A stretch of DNA of 48,305 nucleotides from Sedimenticola hydrogenitrophicus. GTDB taxonomy: Bacteria > Pseudomonadota > Gammaproteobacteria > Chromatiales > Chromatiaceae. Made by a program: the position numbers and the translations under genes. Positions 18,644-28,907 of the stretch are shown one piece after another. The notes under the pieces were generated by a model, which had not been told where the DNA came from, did no database searches, and was given only the letters and a program-made list of their open reading frames with translations. Within the stretch, counting starts at the first letter, position 1, and every line of letters begins with the position of its first letter. The stretch is from NCBI RefSeq assembly GCF_029017505.1, contig NZ_JAQGEI010000042.1:1-48305 (forward strand). The letters run 5' to 3'.

Positions 18644-18833
18644 GGGCTCGCGCAAGAATAATTCCGTGGTACCGAGGGCGTTCCTGGGCCCCGCTGGCAA
18701 GGCACGTTTTGCAGGCATGGCCTCCGCGGCATAAGTCCATCCCTGGACAAAGCTGTTCCCTTGGCAAAAAGCGTAACGCTGCCAGCGGGGTCCAGGGACG
18801 ACCGAATAGAGGAACTTATTCTTGCGCGAGCCC
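18644..18833. mobile_element. 190-bp MITE-like element with GGGCTCGCGCAAGAATAA ends
   Basis: Perfect 18-bp terminal inverted repeats, flanked on both sides by TTA, a possible 3-bp target duplication. Inside, GGCCCCGCTGGCA (18689 region) pairs with TGCCAGCGGGGTCC. The centre has a GTCCA-TCCC-TGGAC stem-loop analogous to the hairpin module of other elements here. It lies between tRNA-Arg and the cytochrome c gene. A half-copy of the end occurs at 21880-21897. Confidence 0.85.
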
Positions 18834-18907
18834 TTAAATCGGGGGCGGGGCCGATGCATGGCGCCAGACGCCCGTTCATTTGGTCCTGAAGTATAAGGAG
18901 TTAGATT

Positions 18908-19495
18908 GTGAGCCCTAACGGTGTATCCCTGTTCAAGAGTATGTCCCTAGCGGCCATCGCCGCCCTGATTGTGAGCACCCCCTTGATGGCGCAGGAACGG
19001 GCCGAGGTGATCGAGCGTATCAAGCCGGTCGGTCAGGTCGCGATCGAGGGACAGGCCCAGGTGGCCGAGACCCCCGCCGCCGCTCCCGCCGCGGCGCCCA
19101 CACCTGAAGCGGCTACCCCGGCGGCTGCAGCCGAAGCGCCCGCACCTGAAGAGGCTGCCCCGGCGGCTGCAACCGAAGCGGCCGTCACTCCGGCGGAGTC
19201 GGCCCCGGCCACCGCCGCGCCGGCAGCACCGGCTGCATCAGCCGATTCGGGTGCGGCACTCTATACCGCCAAGGGCTGCGTTGCCTGTCATGGTGCCGGC
19301 GGCACGGCGCCGATCATGCCCACCTATCCCAAGGTGGCCGCCCTGCCGGAGCCGTACATTGTGAATCAGATGAAGGATATCAAGAGCGGTGCCCGCAGCA
19401 ACGGCCAGAGTGCGGTGATGAAGGGGATCATGGCGACGGTATCCGACGAGGAGATGCAGGCGATCGCCGCCTGGCTGAGCAAGCAGCCGCGCTAG
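18908..19495 (+). CDS. Exported c-type cytochrome (c5-like) with Ala/Pro linker
   Basis: 195 residues from a GTG start preceded by AAGGAG. A hydrophobic N-terminus (about 10-28, ending LMAQ) acts as signal peptide or anchor. Residues about 50-112 are a low-complexity Ala/Pro/Glu linker. The C-terminal domain (113-195) holds one heme site, CVACH (C124, C127, H128), with downstream methionines as candidate sixth ligands and a class I c5/c-555 layout ending in AIAAWLSKQ. It is a periplasmic electron carrier, probably tethered by the linker. An intrinsic terminator follows at 19516. Confidence 0.9.
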   Translation: MSPNGVSLFKSMSLAAIAALIVSTPLMAQERAEVIERIKPVGQVAIEGQAQVAETPAAAPAAAPTPEAATPAAAAEAPAPEEAAPAAATEAAVTPAESAPATAAPAAPAASADSGAALYTAKGCVACHGAGGTAPIMPTYPKVAALPEPYIVNQMKDIKSGARSNGQSAVMKGIMATVSDEEMQAIAAWLSKQPR

Positions 19496-19515
19496 GGCGT
19501 CAGGCTCTGGACGAC

Positions 19516-19544
19516 AAAAGGGCATGCCACGGCATGCCCTTTTT
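19516..19544. terminator. Intrinsic terminator after the cytochrome gene
   Basis: AAAAGGGCATGCC and GGCATGCCCTTTT form a 13-bp perfect stem with a two-base loop (AC), followed by a T-run. The A-run on the other side makes it a possible bidirectional terminator, also serving the convergent rep transcript. Confidence 0.9.
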
Positions 19545-19570
19545 GGTTGTGCGACCAGCCCGTAACCCAA

Positions 19571-19812
19571 CGCGTCCACGGCCGTCAACAGTGGGTATGC
19601 ATTCCCACGCGGAGCGTGGGAACGAGGGGGTAACCAGCCCGTAGGTTGGGTTAGCGGCGCACTGGCACTGCACGTCCAGACCACAACAATGCCTGGGCGC
19701 CGCGTAACCCAACGCATCCACGGCCGTCAAACGGTGGATATGCATTCCCACGCGGAGCGTGGGAACGAGGGGGGACGCATCCACGGCCGTCAAACGGTGG
19801 GAACGAGGGGGC
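19571..19812. repeat. Three degenerate units of a CGCATCCACGGCCGTCAA repeat
   Basis: Units at 19571-19629, 19711-19771 and 19775-19812 share CGCATCCACGGCCGTCAA. The first two continue into the palindrome CCCACGCGGAGCGTGGG, and all three end in GGGAACGAGG. Between units 1 and 2 is an inverted pair, GTTGGGTTAGCGGCG / CGCCGCGTAACCCAAC. Spacing is irregular, so this is not a CRISPR. It fills the cytochrome-rep gap. Confidence 0.8.
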
Positions 19813-19857
19813 GGCAGCGGGTATTCGCGCTGGATTGGCGTCAGGTCCGACAGTCGC

Positions 19858-21867
<2,010 letters not shown>

Positions 21868-21879
21868 CGCTAATTTAAG

Positions 21880-21897
21880 GGCTCGTGCAAGAGTTAC
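21880..21897. repeat. Half-copy of the GGGCTCGCGCAAGAATAA element end
   Basis: AAGGGCTCGTGCAAGAGTTA resembles the left terminus of the element at 18644-18833 and also follows TTA. It lies just upstream of rep and immediately before the REP/MITE complex, suggesting a remnant left by a later insertion. Confidence 0.5.
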
Positions 21898-21918
21898 TTC
21901 CTATAGGGGGCGGAGTCA

Positions 21919-22101
21919 AATGGCACTTACTTAAGGCGAATTGCAAGATTTTCGTCATTCCGGCGCAGGCCGGAATCCAGGAATACCGCCACCACTAAGC
22001 GGTCTGGATGCCATCCTTAGGTCCGTAAACGGTGCATCCCTGCACCACTCCTCCGGCCTGCGCCGGGATGACGGTGGTTCTTGGCTTAAGTAAGTGCCAT
22101 T
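21919..22101. mobile_element. 183-bp MITE-like element, copy 2
   Basis: Same 17-bp perfect ends, same length and about 97% identity with the copy at 15968-16150. On its left is a half REP arm (GGGGGCGGAGTCAAA, 21906-21920, sharing the last two bases) and on its right a full REP hairpin (22103-22175). It therefore appears inserted into, or beside, a REP pair. Confidence 0.9.
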
Positions 22102-22102
22102 C

Positions 22103-22175
22103 GGGTCGGAGTCAAATTTGATGAACATTGTCGTATGACATACCCCGTTTCCTTGATCAAATTTGACTCCGACCC
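22103..22175. repeat. GGGTCGGAGTC-family palindrome
   Basis: Perfect 20-bp arms at 22103-22122 and 22156-22175. The outer half matches the copies at 437 and 36122, but the inner half (AAATTTGAT) is specific to this copy and complementary to its own partner. Confidence 0.88.
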
Positions 22176-22340
22176 CCTGCGCGAATGAATAACTCCCCGC
22201 ATTCGGTGCCACGGAGCGGAGCTTTCGCGGCCCGTGAACAGAAAACAGGATAGAATCTGGTAATTTGGGTGCCACTATTCGGATGGGAGCGCCGGCAGGT
22301 CACTGGCGGTATTATGCGGAAAAGACGAGGAATAGACCAG

Positions 22341-23054
22341 ATGGCGAAGAACAAAGATTACAGCGAGCGGCCACAACAGAGCCAACTCTCCCGCGAGTCC
22401 TGGAAGGTGTTCCAGATCATGGCGGAGTTTGTCGAGGGCTTCGAACAGCTCTCGGGCATCTGGCCTGCGGTCAGTATCTTCGGTTCGGCGCGCGCCGGGC
22501 GGGAGAGCCCGGACTATCTGAAGGCGGAACAGATCGCCTATCTGTTGTCGGAGAGCGGCTTCGCGGTGGTCAGCGGCGGCGGTCCCGGCATCATGGAGGC
22601 GGCCAACAAGGGCGGTCATCGCGGACGGGCGCCCAGCGTGGGGCTCAATATCGAGCTGCCGAAGGAGCAGCTGCCCAACGCCTACCAGGATATCTCGCTG
22701 CATTTCAAACACTTCTTCTCGCGCAAGGTGATGTTCGTGAAATACGCCTCGGCCTACGTGGTGATGCCGGGCGGCTTCGGCACCCTGGACGAGTTTGCCG
22801 AGATCCTCACCCTGATCCAGACTGGCAAGACCCGGCGCATCCCCATCATCCTGGTCAATGCCGGGTTCTGGAGCGGCCTGCTGGAATGGATGCGCAACAC
22901 CCTGTGCGTCAGCGGCACCATTTCGGCCAGTGAGCTGGATCTGGTGCAGATCTGCGAGGAGCCCCAGGAGGTGGTGGACGCCATTTTTACCCACTATGAG
23001 TCGCGTGGCTTCGAACCCTCGCTCTCCGAGCAGGAAATCCTCCTGGAACTGTAA
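22341..23054 (+). CDS. LOG-family Rossmann-fold protein (TIGR00730)
   Basis: 237 residues from MAKNKD, the start with a GAGG site 9-10 bases upstream. In-frame starts at 22314 and a GTG at 22269 are possible. The family motifs are VSGGGPGIMEAANKG and MPGGFGTLDEFAEI (PGGxGTxxE). Relatives include LOG cytokinin-activating phosphoribohydrolases and bacterial nucleotide 5'-monophosphate nucleosidases (PpnN-like). The activity here is probably cleavage of nucleoside monophosphates; the exact substrate is unknown. The stop codon touches a 160-bp palindromic element. Confidence 0.88.
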   Translation: MAKNKDYSERPQQSQLSRESWKVFQIMAEFVEGFEQLSGIWPAVSIFGSARAGRESPDYLKAEQIAYLLSESGFAVVSGGGPGIMEAANKGGHRGRAPSVGLNIELPKEQLPNAYQDISLHFKHFFSRKVMFVKYASAYVVMPGGFGTLDEFAEILTLIQTGKTRRIPIILVNAGFWSGLLEWMRNTLCVSGTISASELDLVQICEEPQEVVDAIFTHYESRGFEPSLSEQEILLEL

Positions 23055-23213
23055 GGCCATTTCCGGTCAAAATTGTACCTTTGTGCGGCGCATACGGGTG
23101 CGCTGCGGCGTTACTCCTCGCTTGTGTGGGCCAGCCACACCGCGCTCGTCGCGCCTTGCATCGCATCCCGTCTGCATCCGAACATTAGGTACAATTTTTC
23201 CCTGCAATGGCCT
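23054..23213. mobile_element. 160-bp palindromic MITE-like element (AGGCCATT ends)
   Basis: Termini AGGCCATT / AATGGCCT are exact inverted repeats, and a second inner pair AAAATTGTACCT / AGGTACAATTTT lies 7-8 bases in. The interior is GC-rich and non-coding. I see only one copy in the window. The left end overlaps the last base of the LOG gene stop codon. Confidence 0.7.
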
Positions 23214-23451
23214 AATATGATTCCGCTTCCGGCCTGCCTCCGGCCTGCAGCAGGCCGGATCGACGCGGTACAGGTAATTCGGAACGGGGTGACTAGACTT
23301 AAAGTAGGGAACACCACCGACGGTTTGCCGTCCAAATTATTATGGGTTTGGGCCGGCAGCATGCCGGTGTTGGACCCGGGTCTCAGAAATCGAGGGCAGA
23401 ATCTGCTACCTATTGGGACAGGTTGCCCGGACACAAGGAAACGAGAACAAA

Positions 23452-23784
23452 ATGAAAAAAACATTGCTGGTCACACTGCTTTTGCTGATTGCGCCGTATC
23501 AGCTTCTCGCCGAGGAGTCGGCCCCGCAGCCCCAGTCACCGGATCTGCCGCCCAAGGTGGAGAGCGGCGAGGTGCTGGAGCCGGAGGTGACCATTATCGA
23601 GAGCGACCGCGGTACCACCGAGGAGTACCGCATCAACGGCCGGCTCTACATGGTGAAGATCACCCCGATTGCCGGTCCGGCCTACTATCTGTTGGACAGC
23701 GATGGTGATGGCGAGCTGGATGTGCGTGAAGAGGCGCGTCCGGGCAACATCTCCATCCCGCAGTGGGTGCTGTTCAGCTGGTGA
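23452..23784 (+). CDS. DUF2782-family exported protein
   Basis: 110 residues from MKKTLLV, preceded by AAGGA. The N-terminus is a signal peptide (LLVTLLLLIAPYQLLA, cleavage after LA). The mature part contains PEVTIIESDRGTTEEYRING, then YMVKITPIAGPAYYLLDSD, and ends IPQWVLFSW, a pattern matching the DUF2782 family of small gammaproteobacterial periplasmic proteins. Function unknown. A run DSDGDGELD resembles an EF-hand-like acidic loop, but a single one is not evidence of calcium binding. Confidence 0.85.
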   Translation: MKKTLLVTLLLLIAPYQLLAEESAPQPQSPDLPPKVESGEVLEPEVTIIESDRGTTEEYRINGRLYMVKITPIAGPAYYLLDSDGDGELDVREEARPGNISIPQWVLFSW

Positions 23785-23838
23785 CCGCTTACCGACCCGA
23801 CTGCTCCAGGGGACTGTCGGCGCGGTTGGTGGGAACGC

Positions 23839-23856
23839 CTGTCATCAAACTGTAAT
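23839..23856 (+). promoter_or_regulatory. Pho box upstream of phoB
   Basis: CTGTCATCAAACTGTAAT has two 7-bp half-sites (CTGTCAT, CTGTAAT) spaced by four bases, matching the PhoB consensus. It lies 59 bases before the phoB ATG and implies autoregulation. It matches the pstS box at 26245 in 17 of 18 positions. Confidence 0.88.
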
Positions 23857-23914
23857 GTTGCAACTGTGTAATATTCGCTCCCAGGCTGAATGACAGAAGG
23901 CAGAGTGAGCTGAC

Positions 23915-24613
23915 ATGGCGACAAAGATACTGGTCGTTGAAGATGAATCCGCGGTACGGGAGATGATCCAGTTCGTGCTTGAGCAGTCCGGTTACGACGT
24001 GATCGGCGCGGCGAGTGTGGACGAGGCGAAGGAGCGCATGGCGGCTGTGCCGCCGGATATGATCCTGATGGACTGGATGTTGCCGGGCATCAGCGGGGTG
24101 GAGTACACCCGGGAACTGAAGCAGGATCCGGTCACCCGCGATATCCCGATCATCATGCTCACCGCCCGCGGCGAGGAGGATGACAAGGTGCGCGGGCTGG
24201 AGTGCGGCGCCGAGGATTACGTCACCAAGCCGTTCTCGCCCAAGGAGCTGGCGGCCCGCATCAAGGTGATCCTGCGCCGGGTCGCCCCGCATGCCACCGA
24301 GGAGGCGGTGCAGGCGGGCGGGATGCGCCTGGATCCGGTCTCCTACCGGGTCACCATGGACGATCGGCCTATCGAGCTGGGACCCACCGAATTCAAGCTG
24401 CTGCACTTCTTCATGACCCATCGGGACAAGGTCTACAGCCGCTCCCGGCTGCTGGACAAGGTGTGGGGCACCAATGTGTATATAGAGGAACGCACGGTGG
24501 ATGTGCATATCCGGCGCCTGCGCCAGGCCCTCGAACCCTTCGAAATGGACGGGCTGATCCAGACGGTCCGCGGCGCAGGTTATCGATTCTCGGAGCAGGT
24601 CACTACTCGATGA
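23915..24613 (+). CDS. phoB: Phosphate response regulator PhoB
   Basis: 232 residues. The receiver (about 1-120) has D10, phospho-acceptor D53 (ILMDWMLPG) and the K105-region [10 protein letters not shown]. The winged-helix effector (about 130-230) has [13 protein letters not shown] and [15 protein letters not shown]. These match PhoB more closely than other OmpR members. It overlaps phoR by four bases (ATGA). It would bind the Pho boxes at 23839 and 26245 under phosphate limitation. Confidence 0.95.
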   Translation: MATKILVVEDESAVREMIQFVLEQSGYDVIGAASVDEAKERMAAVPPDMILMDWMLPGISGVEYTRELKQDPVTRDIPIIMLTARGEEDDKVRGLECGAEDYVTKPFSPKELAARIKVILRRVAPHATEEAVQAGGMRLDPVSYRVTMDDRPIELGPTEFKLLHFFMTHRDKVYSRSRLLDKVWGTNVYIEERTVDVHIRRLRQALEPFEMDGLIQTVRGAGYRFSEQVTTR

Positions 24614-25908
24614 GTTTGGACCAGGCGTGGCGGAGTGAACTGGTCGGTGTCGGATTTATCACCCTGCTGCTCATACCCCTCGGTCTGGGCATCGGCCATC
24701 TGGCCATCCTCCTCTGGGGCGGCCTGAGCCTCTACCTCGCCTGGCACCTGTACCAGCTCTATCGCTTCACCCGCTGGCTCGGCAAGCCCAAGAGTCACCC
24801 GCGCCCCCATCTGTTCGGTATCTGGCGTCCCCTGATGCGGCGGGTGGACGAACTCTCCGGCCGCGGCCAGAAACGCAAACGCAAACTCAGCCGCATGCTC
24901 AGCGGGTTCCTGGAATCCACCGGGGCCCTGCCCGACGCCACCCTGGTACTGAACGATGAGGGGCGGATCGACTGGTGGAACAGCGTGGCGGCGGAATTTC
25001 TCGGTCTGGACCGGAAACGGGACAAGGGGGCGCTGATCGACGACCTGATCTCCGATCCGGTGTTCCTGAATTATCTGCACACCGGCCACTACGGCCGGCC
25101 GCTACAGATGCCGGCGCCGGTCAATGCCAATGTCAGCCTGGAGGTGCGTATCGTCCCCTATGGCAAGGGCAAGCGCCTGCTGCAGGCGCGGGACATTACC
25201 CGGCTGCACCAGTTGGAGATCGTCCGCCGCGACTTTGTGGCCAACGTCTCCCACGAGATCCGCACCCCCCTGACCGTGGTGCACGGCTATGTGGAGACCA
25301 TGCTGGAGAGCCGCGAGGCGTTTCTCGGACCCTGGAAACGGATCCTCGGCCAGATGCAGATCCAGACCCTGCGCATGCAGCGGATCGTGGAGGACCTGCT
25401 GCTGCTCTCGCGACTGGAGACCCAGCGCAGCAACGAGGGGCAGGGCGTGGTCGGGATCTATCCGATGCTGCGCGGGATAGTCGAGGGAGCGCGCCACCTG
25501 AGTGGCGACCAGGGGCACCGGATCAGCCTGGAGGCCGACGAGCGGCTGCGCCTGGTGGGCAACTGCCATGAGCTGGAGAGCGCCTTCGCCAATCTGGTCT
25601 ATAACGCGGTTCGCTACACCCCGGAGGGTGGGGATATCCGCATCCGCTGGTGGCTGTCGGGCAACGGCCCCTGTTTCTCCGTCAGCGACAGCGGTATCGG
25701 CATTGCCCCCGAACACATCCCGCGCCTGACCGAGCGCTTCTACCGGGTGGACGTGGGGCGCTCCCGGGAGAGCGGCGGCACCGGGCTTGGCCTGGCGATC
25801 GTCAAGCACGTACTGAGCCGGCACGATGGCAAGCTGGTGGTCGAGAGCGAGCCGGGCAAGGGGAGTGTCTTTACTTGCCGGTTTCCGCATGCCCGGGTGG
25901 CTTCCTGA
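24610..25908 (+). CDS. phoR: Phosphate regulon sensor kinase PhoR
   Basis: 432 residues from the ATG overlapping the phoB stop; the open frame upstream is only phoB read out of frame. Two membrane helices occupy about residues 10-48 with almost no periplasmic loop. A PhoR-type basic linker and PAS domain follow (about 85-200, [18 protein letters not shown]). HisKA has H215 in VSHEIRTPL, and the ATPase domain has [14 protein letters not shown] and [14 protein letters not shown]. The short N-terminus fits sensing through PstSCAB-PhoU instead of a periplasmic ligand. Confidence 0.95.
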   Translation: MSLDQAWRSELVGVGFITLLLIPLGLGIGHLAILLWGGLSLYLAWHLYQLYRFTRWLGKPKSHPRPHLFGIWRPLMRRVDELSGRGQKRKRKLSRMLSGFLESTGALPDATLVLNDEGRIDWWNSVAAEFLGLDRKRDKGALIDDLISDPVFLNYLHTGHYGRPLQMPAPVNANVSLEVRIVPYGKGKRLLQARDITRLHQLEIVRRDFVANVSHEIRTPLTVVHGYVETMLESREAFLGPWKRILGQMQIQTLRMQRIVEDLLLLSRLETQRSNEGQGVVGIYPMLRGIVEGARHLSGDQGHRISLEADERLRLVGNCHELESAFANLVYNAVRYTPEGGDIRIRWWLSGNGPCFSVSDSGIGIAPEHIPRLTERFYRVDVGRSRESGGTGLGLAIVKHVLSRHDGKLVVESEPGKGSVFTCRFPHARVAS

Positions 25909-25920
25909 AGTTTGAAGGTC

Positions 25921-26218
25921 ACTACTCACCCGGTCTGTAAGTGATTGGCCTGCCTTGCCGGCCTCACATGATGGCTTGCTTCCTCGAATCCGGCCCCATT
26001 TTCAGCGCCTGCCCAAACTCGCTTCGCTCAAACAAGGGCAGGCTTGAATCTGAAAAAGGGGCCGGATTCGAGGCGCCATCAAGATCGGCCAACAAGGCAG
26101 GCCAATCACCCCGTGAGCATTGGTGAGGAGTGGTACATGGATGTACCCTTTACGGACCTGAGGGTGGCATGCGCCTACCGGCTTATCCACCCTACATCCT
26201 TACCCCATGAGTAGTTAC
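25921..26218. repeat. Nested mosaic of palindromic repeats between phoR and pstS
   Basis: The outer ends (ACTACTCACCCGGTCTG... / ...ATGAGTAGTTAC) are a copy of the 10152-10218 palindrome. Inside are a hairpin of its own (CCTCGAATCCGGCCCC at 25982 against GGGGCCGGATTCGAGG ending 26073), the central hairpin module in reverse orientation (26124-26167) and a half-copy of the GTAGGGTGGATAAGC repeat (26171-26195). It appears built by successive insertion into one starting palindrome. Confidence 0.8.
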
Positions 26219-26244
26219 GTTTGAAGTTTGAAGGGGGGGAGGCA

Positions 26245-26262
26245 CTGTCATAAAACTGTAAT
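26245..26262 (+). promoter_or_regulatory. Pho box upstream of pstS
   Basis: CTGTCATAAAACTGTAAT, a near-perfect PhoB site (7-4-7 layout), 87 bases before the pstS start. It should make the pst operon PhoB-activated. Confidence 0.93.
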
Positions 26263-26348
26263 ATTAAACCAAGATTCCTGTAACAAAAGATCCCGATAAT
26301 CTCCTCCAGGTTGAAAACAGCAATTACCCAAATGACCTGGAGGTCTCA

Positions 26349-27398
26349 GTGATCAACAATCGTATCTTCCTGGCTGCCGCCCTGGCTGCCACCGCCGTCA
26401 CCACCGCCCAAGCCGCCTCGCGCGACTATATCTCGATCGTCGGCTCGTCCACCGTTTACCCGTTCTCCACCGTGGTCGCCGAGACCTTCGGCAAGACCAC
26501 CGCCTTCAAGACCCCCAAGGTCGAGTCCACCGGTTCCGGCGGCGGCCTCAAGCTGTTCTGTGCCGGTGTTGGCGTCGAGCATCCCGATATCACCAACGCG
26601 TCACGCCGGATCAAGAGCTCGGAAGTCGAGAATTGCGCCAAGAACGGCGTCACCGACATCGTCGAGGTGAAGGTCGGTTATGACGGTATCGTCATCGCCA
26701 ACTCAAAATCCGCGCCGCTGATGCAGCTGACCCGCCGGGATGTATTCCTGGCGCTGGCCAAGAAGGTACCGAACCTGAACGGCGGCGGCGAGCTGATCGA
26801 CAACCCCTACAAGACCTGGAAGGATGTCAACGCCAGCCTGCCGGACACCGCGATCGAAGTGCTGGGGCCGCCCCCCACCTCCGGCACCCGCGACGCCTTC
26901 GTGGAACTGGCCATGGAAGGCGGCTGCAAGACCTTCGACTTCATCAAGGCGATGAAGAAGCAGGACAAAAAGGCCTACAAGGGAATCTGCCACACCATCC
27001 GTGAGGATGGCGCCTATATCGAGGCGGGCGAGAACGACAACCTGATCGTGCAGAAACTGGAGAGCAACCCCAAGGCACTGGGCGTGTTCGGCTTCAGCTT
27101 CCTCGACCAGAATGCCGACAAGGTGCAGGGCTCCATCGTCGACAAGATTGCCCCGACCTTCGAGGCCATCGCCGATGGCAGCTATCCAGTGTCGCGTCCG
27201 CTCTTCTTCTATGTGAAGAGGGCGCACGTCGGCAAGATCCCGGGTATCGCGGAGTACCTCGCCGAATTTACCAGCGATAAGGCCTGGGGTGACGAGGGCT
27301 ATCTGGTGGACAAGGGCATGATCCCGATGCCAAACCAGGAGCGCAACCAGTTCGCCGCCGACGTCAAGGGGCTGAATCTGCTCAAGCTGACCAGGTAA
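26349..27398 (+). CDS. pstS: Phosphate-binding protein PstS
   Basis: 349 residues from a GTG start with GGAGG five bases upstream. Signal peptide about 1-22 (FLAAALAATAVTTAQA). The mature protein begins SRDYISIVGSSTVYPF and has the phosphate-contact loops STGSGGGLKLFC and PTSGTRDAFVELA, with DGIVIAN between. It captures periplasmic phosphate for PstCAB. Expression is under the Pho box at 26245. A strong hairpin separates it from pstC. Confidence 0.95.
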   Translation: MINNRIFLAAALAATAVTTAQAASRDYISIVGSSTVYPFSTVVAETFGKTTAFKTPKVESTGSGGGLKLFCAGVGVEHPDITNASRRIKSSEVENCAKNGVTDIVEVKVGYDGIVIANSKSAPLMQLTRRDVFLALAKKVPNLNGGGELIDNPYKTWKDVNASLPDTAIEVLGPPPTSGTRDAFVELAMEGGCKTFDFIKAMKKQDKKAYKGICHTIREDGAYIEAGENDNLIVQKLESNPKALGVFGFSFLDQNADKVQGSIVDKIAPTFEAIADGSYPVSRPLFFYVKRAHVGKIPGIAEYLAEFTSDKAWGDEGYLVDKGMIPMPNQERNQFAADVKGLNLLKLTR

Positions 27399-27452
27399 GT
27401 CGATCGCTCATGCAAATCGTTGTGCATGCATGGCGCGACGTGCTGTAACAAG

Positions 27453-27479
27453 GCCCTCTCCCGGTTACCGGGAGAGGGC
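27453..27479. promoter_or_regulatory. Perfect stem-loop in the pstS-pstC gap
   Basis: GCCCTCTCCCGG and CCGGGAGAGGGC form a perfect 12-bp stem with a TTA loop. There is no T-run. It fits a processing or stabilising hairpin, or partial terminator, that keeps pstS mRNA in excess over the membrane genes. Confidence 0.7.
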
Positions 27480-27518
27480 ATTGCCGTTGATAAGCTGAGT
27501 CGTTGTTGCTGAAGTATT

Positions 27519-28907
27519 ATGTCTAACACCCTACTCATTCTGATCCTGCTGGGCCTGATGGCGTTGGCCTACCGGTTGGGCATGCGCCGCTCCCAGCGGT
27601 TGGTGGGCGGTCCCGGCGGCGTGCGTGACCTCCACTCGCTGCCCTCCTATTATGGTTTCTTCACCGCCATCTGGTGCGGCTTGCCGGCGCTGCTGGTGCT
27701 GTTTCTCTGGGTCTCCCTGCAGTCCGGGGTGATCCGGGATCTGGTGATAGCGGATCTGCCGGAGGCGGTGCGCGCGCTGCCCCCCGCCCAGCTGGGCCTG
27801 GTGATCAACGATATCCAGAACCTGGCCCAGGGCAATATCGTCTCCGGCGAAGTGAGCCTGGAGATGGAGCGGGCGGCGGCCCATTACCAGCGCCTGCGGC
27901 AGACCAGTTTCGCCGCCTCCGTGGTGGTGGTGCTGAGCCTGGCGCTGCTCGGCCTGTCCGTCGGCTGGCGCCTGGTGTCGCCGACGTTCCGCGCCCGTAA
28001 CCGGGTAGAGTCGGTGATCAAGTGGCTGCTGGTGGGCTGCTCCACCATCGCCATCTTCACCACCCTGGGGATCGTCCTCTCGGTGCTGTTCGAGTCGATC
28101 CGTTTCTTCGAAATGGTGCCCATCGGCGAATTCCTGTTCGGTCTGGATTGGAGTCCGCAGATGGCCATCCGCGAGGACCAGGTCGGGTCCTCGGGTGCCT
28201 TCGGCGTCATCCCCCTGTTTGCCGGCACCCTGCTGATCGCCCTGATCGCCATGCTGGTGGCGGTGCCGATCGGCCTGATGTCGGCAATCTATCTGTCCGA
28301 GTATGCCGGTGCCCGGTTCCGCGCCTGGGCCAAGCCGCTGCTGGAAATCCTGGCGGGTATTCCGACCGTGGTGTACGGCTTCTTCGCCGCCCTCACCGTG
28401 GCCCCCTTCATCCGCGACAACGGCGCGCTGCTGGGCCTGGATGTCTCATCCGAGAGCGCCCTGGCGGCCGGTCTGGTGATGGGCATCATGATTATCCCGT
28501 TCATCTCGTCGCTCTCCGACGATGTGATCAACGCGGTGCCCCAGAGCATGCGTGACGCCTCCCTGGGGATCGGTGCCACCCATTCGGAAACCGTGCGCAA
28601 GGTGATCCTGCCGGCGGCCCTGCCCGGCATTGTCGGCGGCATCCTGCTGGCGGTCTCCCGCGCCATCGGCGAGACCATGATCGTGGTGATGGCAGCGGGA
28701 CTGTCGGCCAATCTGACCGCCAACCCGCTGCAGAGCGTGACCACGGTAACGGTACAGATCGTCACCCTGCTGGTGGGCGATCAGGAGTTCGACAGTCCCA
28801 AGACCCTGGCCGCCTTCGCCCTGGGGCTGCTGCTGTTCCTCATTACCCTGGTACTCAATGTGGTGGCCCTGCACGTGGTGAGAAAATATCGGGAAGCCTA
28901 TGAATAA
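27519..28907 (+). CDS. pstC: Phosphate ABC permease PstC (long form)
   Basis: 462 residues, longer than the roughly 320 of E. coli PstC because of an N-terminal extension of about 150 residues with extra membrane segments. The core permease has GVIPLFAGTLLIALIAMLVA, LLEILAGIPTVVYGFFA, and the EAA loop ending MRDASLGIGATHSET. The last membrane helix leads into VVRKYREAYE. The stop overlaps the pstA start by eight bases. Confidence 0.94.
   Translation: MSNTLLILILLGLMALAYRLGMRRSQRLVGGPGGVRDLHSLPSYYGFFTAIWCGLPALLVLFLWVSLQSGVIRDLVIADLPEAVRALPPAQLGLVINDIQNLAQGNIVSGEVSLEMERAAAHYQRLRQTSFAASVVVVLSLALLGLSVGWRLVSPTFRARNRVESVIKWLLVGCSTIAIFTTLGIVLSVLFESIRFFEMVPIGEFLFGLDWSPQMAIREDQVGSSGAFGVIPLFAGTLLIALIAMLVAVPIGLMSAIYLSEYAGARFRAWAKPLLEILAGIPTVVYGFFAALTVAPFIRDNGALLGLDVSSESALAAGLVMGIMIIPFISSLSDDVINAVPQSMRDASLGIGATHSETVRKVILPAALPGIVGGILLAVSRAIGETMIVVMAAGLSANLTANPLQSVTTVTVQIVTLLVGDQEFDSPKTLAAFALGLLLFLITLVLNVVALHVVRKYREAYE

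Noticed and set aside
19571-19812. Possible CRISPR array
   Set aside because: Repeat spacing is irregular, only three units occur, units are degenerate and internally palindromic, and there are no cas genes.
23695-23721. EF-hand calcium site in the DUF2782 protein
   Set aside because: The DSDGDGELD run resembles one loop, but a single short acidic run without flanking helices is weak evidence.
24202-24609. Upstream extension of the phoR frame
   Set aside because: It is phoB read in another frame; the PhoR N-terminus and the ATGA overlap place the start at 24610.
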